Shown piece by piece: positions 49,135 through 51,453 of a stretch of DNA of 51,453 nucleotides. A model generated the notes under the pieces. The model searched no databases, was not told the origin of the DNA, and was given only the letters and a program-made list of their open reading frames with translations. Every line of letters begins with the position of its first letter. Within the stretch, counting starts at the first letter, position 1. The stretch is taken from contig CAYZDF010000014.1 in NCBI GenBank assembly GCA_964477085.1, forward strand, positions 1 through 51,453, read 5' to 3'. The stretch comes from Dichloromethanomonas sp964477085. GTDB taxonomy: Bacteria; Bacillota; Desulfitobacteriia; Desulfitobacteriales; Syntrophobotulaceae. Both the position numbers and the translations under genes were made by a program.

Positions 49135-50853
49135 CTATGCTTGAATATTCTCTATTTGAATATCTTCCTCTAAGATATGTTCTAATTTAGCTAAATCTAC
49201 GGGCTTAGCTACGTGTCTATTAAAGCCGGCTTCTTTAGAGCGTTCAATATCCTCCGGCTGGGCGTATCCCGATAAGGCAATCAAATAAACATCTTTCAAT
49301 TGCTCATCCCTCCGTATATTACTTGCCACTTCATATCCGTTCATACCTGGCAACCCAATATCGCAAAATATTACATCAGGCTGAAATTCTTTTGCTCTGG
49401 CTAATCCTTTTATGCCATTAGGAGCAGAAACAACCTCATAGCCCAAGTAACGCAACAAGGAACACAATATCTCCGCCACATCCGGAATATCATCAATAAC
49501 CAATATCCGTCGTTTGCCGGATTTCTTCCAGTCTTTTTCTTGCTTAAAACTTTTCTCAGGTTCTTGATTAACCTCCAAGGGAAGTTGAATGATAAACTGA
49601 GCCCCTTTTCCTAAACCATCGCTCTTGGCTGATACTTTCCCGCCATGTAAATCTACCATCCCTTTGACAATAGCTAAGCCCAGACCAATCCCTCCGCTGC
49701 TGTGGTCCAGCGAAATATCCGCTTGTACAAACGGCAGAAACAAATCTTCAAGCAATTCCTGCTTAATACCAATCCCATTGTCATTAACCTTCAAAACGGC
49801 TTCGCCTTGGCCTTCATCTTTAGAAACCATAACCTGCACTTCCCCTCCGACGTTAGTGAATTTCAGGGCGTTATACAATAGGTTCTCAATAATTTGGATC
49901 AGCCTGGTTGAATCAGCAAGTACGTATAGCGGCTGAGAATTATTTTTAACTTTGAGACTTACCCCTTTTTCCACAAACATTTGTTTATAATCTTTAACTG
50001 TTGTTAAAACCAGGTTATTAAGCTCAACTAATTCTATTTTAAGTTTAATCTTGTTTTGGGTGATCCTGGTTACTTCCATTAGGTCATCGACTAATCGGGA
50101 AAGTTGAATCGTCTGCCGCTCAAAGATCTCCATAGCTCGAACCACTTGGGCAGAGGCCGGGTCTGCAAGTTTAATAAGTGAAAGACTCATCATCATTGAA
50201 GCTAACGGGTTCCTCAGTTCATGGGAAAGGCTGTTAAGAAATTGGTTCTTCTGATAGTCTATTTTTTTGAGATCTTCTACCAGAGCCAGAGCCCTCTGTT
50301 CACTTTGCTGGAGAGCTTTCTCCGCTAAAAAGTCCTTTTTCTTAGCGTAATAAAGAATGATGGATATAAACCATGCTAAGATGACAATAATGGTGCTATT
50401 GATATAATAATCGCGTAACAGAAGGGGGTCAGTCTGTAATTTGCTTATTCCCAGAATGAAGATTATATGAGTTGCCAGATAGATCGACAAACTCCGTACA
50501 GGATGGTGGTAATTGACTATGGCAATTAGGTATATACCAAGGATATAAAGTGTTATTTGCCCGTTTATCCGCTGATCGTTAACTGAAAACAACGCGCAGA
50601 TAATAACAAACGTGAGATTAAAAAGGTAATTAAGCAATTTATCACACCTGGTGAACTTGGTAGATTGCAGCCTGAGCTTGCGCCAGGAAAAGCCGAAGAA
50701 AACAAGCATAGATAGTCCGGTGGATAAATGCAAAAAGAAAAGTACCTTGTACTCATTGCTAACAGAATTAAAGCCCTTCTGCATATTTGGCAGATCAAGA
50801 ATAAACATAACAATTATTACAACGGCAATAATTATTAAGCTAAAATAGCGCAT
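49135..50853 (-). CDS. membrane hybrid sensor histidine kinase with receiver domain
   Basis: 572 residues. About six hydrophobic segments lie in residues 4-170 with very short loops, so it probably senses a signal in or at the membrane. A coiled region follows, then HisKA with SLSHELRNPL (phospho-acceptor His 211). The HATPase domain has N boxes near 324-328, DNGIG (358-362) and GGIGLGL (387-393). The C-terminal receiver has VIDDIPD and the acceptor Asp 498 in CDIGLPGMNG. There is no output domain, so phosphate must pass to another protein or the receiver may regulate the kinase. It is upstream of the NRPS in the same direction, 269 bases away. Ligand unknown. Confidence 0.92.
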   Translation of the reverse strand: MRYFSLIIIAVVIIVMFILDLPNMQKGFNSVSNEYKVLFFLHLSTGLSMLVFFGFSWRKLRLQSTKFTRCDKLLNYLFNLTFVIICALFSVNDQRINGQITLYILGIYLIAIVNYHHPVRSLSIYLATHIIFILGISKLQTDPLLLRDYYINSTIIVILAWFISIILYYAKKKDFLAEKALQQSEQRALALVEDLKKIDYQKNQFLNSLSHELRNPLASMMMSLSLIKLADPASAQVVRAMEIFERQTIQLSRLVDDLMEVTRITQNKIKLKIELVELNNLVLTTVKDYKQMFVEKGVSLKVKNNSQPLYVLADSTRLIQIIENLLYNALKFTNVGGEVQVMVSKDEGQGEAVLKVNDNGIGIKQELLEDLFLPFVQADISLDHSSGGIGLGLAIVKGMVDLHGGKVSAKSDGLGKGAQFIIQLPLEVNQEPEKSFKQEKDWKKSGKRRILVIDDIPDVAEILCSLLRYLGYEVVSAPNGIKGLARAKEFQPDVIFCDIGLPGMNGYEVASNIRRDEQLKDVYLIALSGYAQPEDIERSKEAGFNRHVAKPVDLAKLEHILEEDIQIENIQA

Positions 50854-51453
50854 CCTGACATAATTTGTATAGGTGAGTTCCTGACTGAAATCGTCTCTTT
50901 CTCTAAATTCTCTAAAAATTTTCTTTTCGCCATGTGCAAATATAGCTATATTAACCTCCTCTTATGTATTCAATTACTTTTAATTTTTCAGATATATTCA
51001 GCATTCTGTTCGCTTGGTCGCAGCAATTCTAGGCTCAGCCCAACTCCTGTCCTCATTATGGCATACAATGTCTGATGAATTCGCGTGAAATTTGTCAAAT
51101 AAAAAAATACTTGGAATTACCACGATTTACCATTGTATTCAAATACCTGATGGCAACCTTTATTTAATTGTGCTGAGTCTATATGAAGCCAGAGACGTCC
51201 AATTCAGCGTTCCGATGCAGGCATCTCGGATTCAAATACTGCGTTTCGTTTGAAAATATTCAGTTGTCGGTTACAAAGATTGCTTTTAGGTTTACAAAAT
51301 GGCTTCTTACCTTTCTATTAAGTCGTTTTTTGCTCATTTTTTGCTTCAAAGCCACTGCATATAGTGGTTAACCTACCTTATTTGCCCTTTGAACCACAAT
51401 ACGTCATCATTATTACGCACTCCACATGCCTTGAGGATACAAAAAAGATGCCG
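50854..51453. other. right-end region without a recognised gene
   Basis: About 600 bases. The part next to the kinase holds its leader. Short open frames such as 51183-51371 on + have no ribosome site and no protein-like pattern. A gene starting beyond the window cannot be excluded. Confidence 0.5.

Noticed and set aside
51183..51371. 62-codon open frame on + near the right end
   Set aside because: No ribosome site, no recognisable pattern and no neighbour in the same direction.

Overview
The window looks like a chromosomal segment of an anaerobic, spore-forming member of the Clostridia, most like the Peptococcaceae (Desulfitobacterium / Desulfosporosinus / Dehalobacter relatives). Support comes from sporulation genes (an alpha/beta-type small acid-soluble spore protein, YtaF), a Firmicutes-type polA-mutM-ytaF-coaE neighbourhood, a flavin reductase with rubredoxin-like domains as used by anaerobes, and a UGA-decoding (selenocysteine) HesB-like gene. 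No transposase, phage or CRISPR gene was seen. The genus is inference.

Layout. 0.2-2.7 kb: threonine genes hom-thrB on the + strand with a clear promoter and a terminator. 2.7-20.2 kb: mostly - strand housekeeping genes. These are polA-mutM-ABCF-ytaF-coaE-lytic transglycosylase, a HesB-like selenoprotein with its SECIS hairpin, a DUF975 membrane protein, a gene remnant, tRNA-Leu(CAA), coaD with a small DUF2007-like gene, ytoI-dnaE, two tiny genes (one SASP) and trmL-wecA/tagO. 20.5-22.2 kb: an Lrp-type regulator overlapping an aminotransferase. 22.4-23.2 kb: an Hrb-like flavin reductase.

23.7-39.3 kb: a large locus for a nonulosonic acid (pseudaminic-acid-like) sugar. It has PseB-like dehydratase, PseC-like aminotransferase, PseH-like acetyltransferase, PseG-like hydrolase, three NeuB-family synthases (one fused to an SpsF-type cytidylyltransferase, one with an in-frame TGA in its last domain), a Pse-associated methylase, extra SDR and AKR reductases, and transferases. 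The same enzyme classes make up the B. subtilis spore-coat sps operon, so a spore-coat glycan is as plausible as flagellin or capsule decoration. 39.3-44.3 kb: two glycosyltransferases and an RmlD-like reductase lie between two divergent paralogous Cys/Pro-rich proteins that could be the decorated surface or coat proteins. 44.5-50.9 kb: a one-module NRPS with a reductive release domain, and a hybrid sensor kinase.

Most notable: (1) the UGA-containing HesB-like gene with a hairpin that fits the bacterial SECIS rules; (2) a pair of GC-rich palindromic elements, in opposite orientation, with a conserved core but unrelated self-complementary outer arms, lying either side of the 23.7-32.9 kb part of the sugar locus; (3) the interrupted PseI-like gene; (4) the paired coat-like proteins around a glycosyltransferase operon; (5) an inverted repeat around the start region of ytoI. 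All functions are read from sequence by eye; no database search was run.
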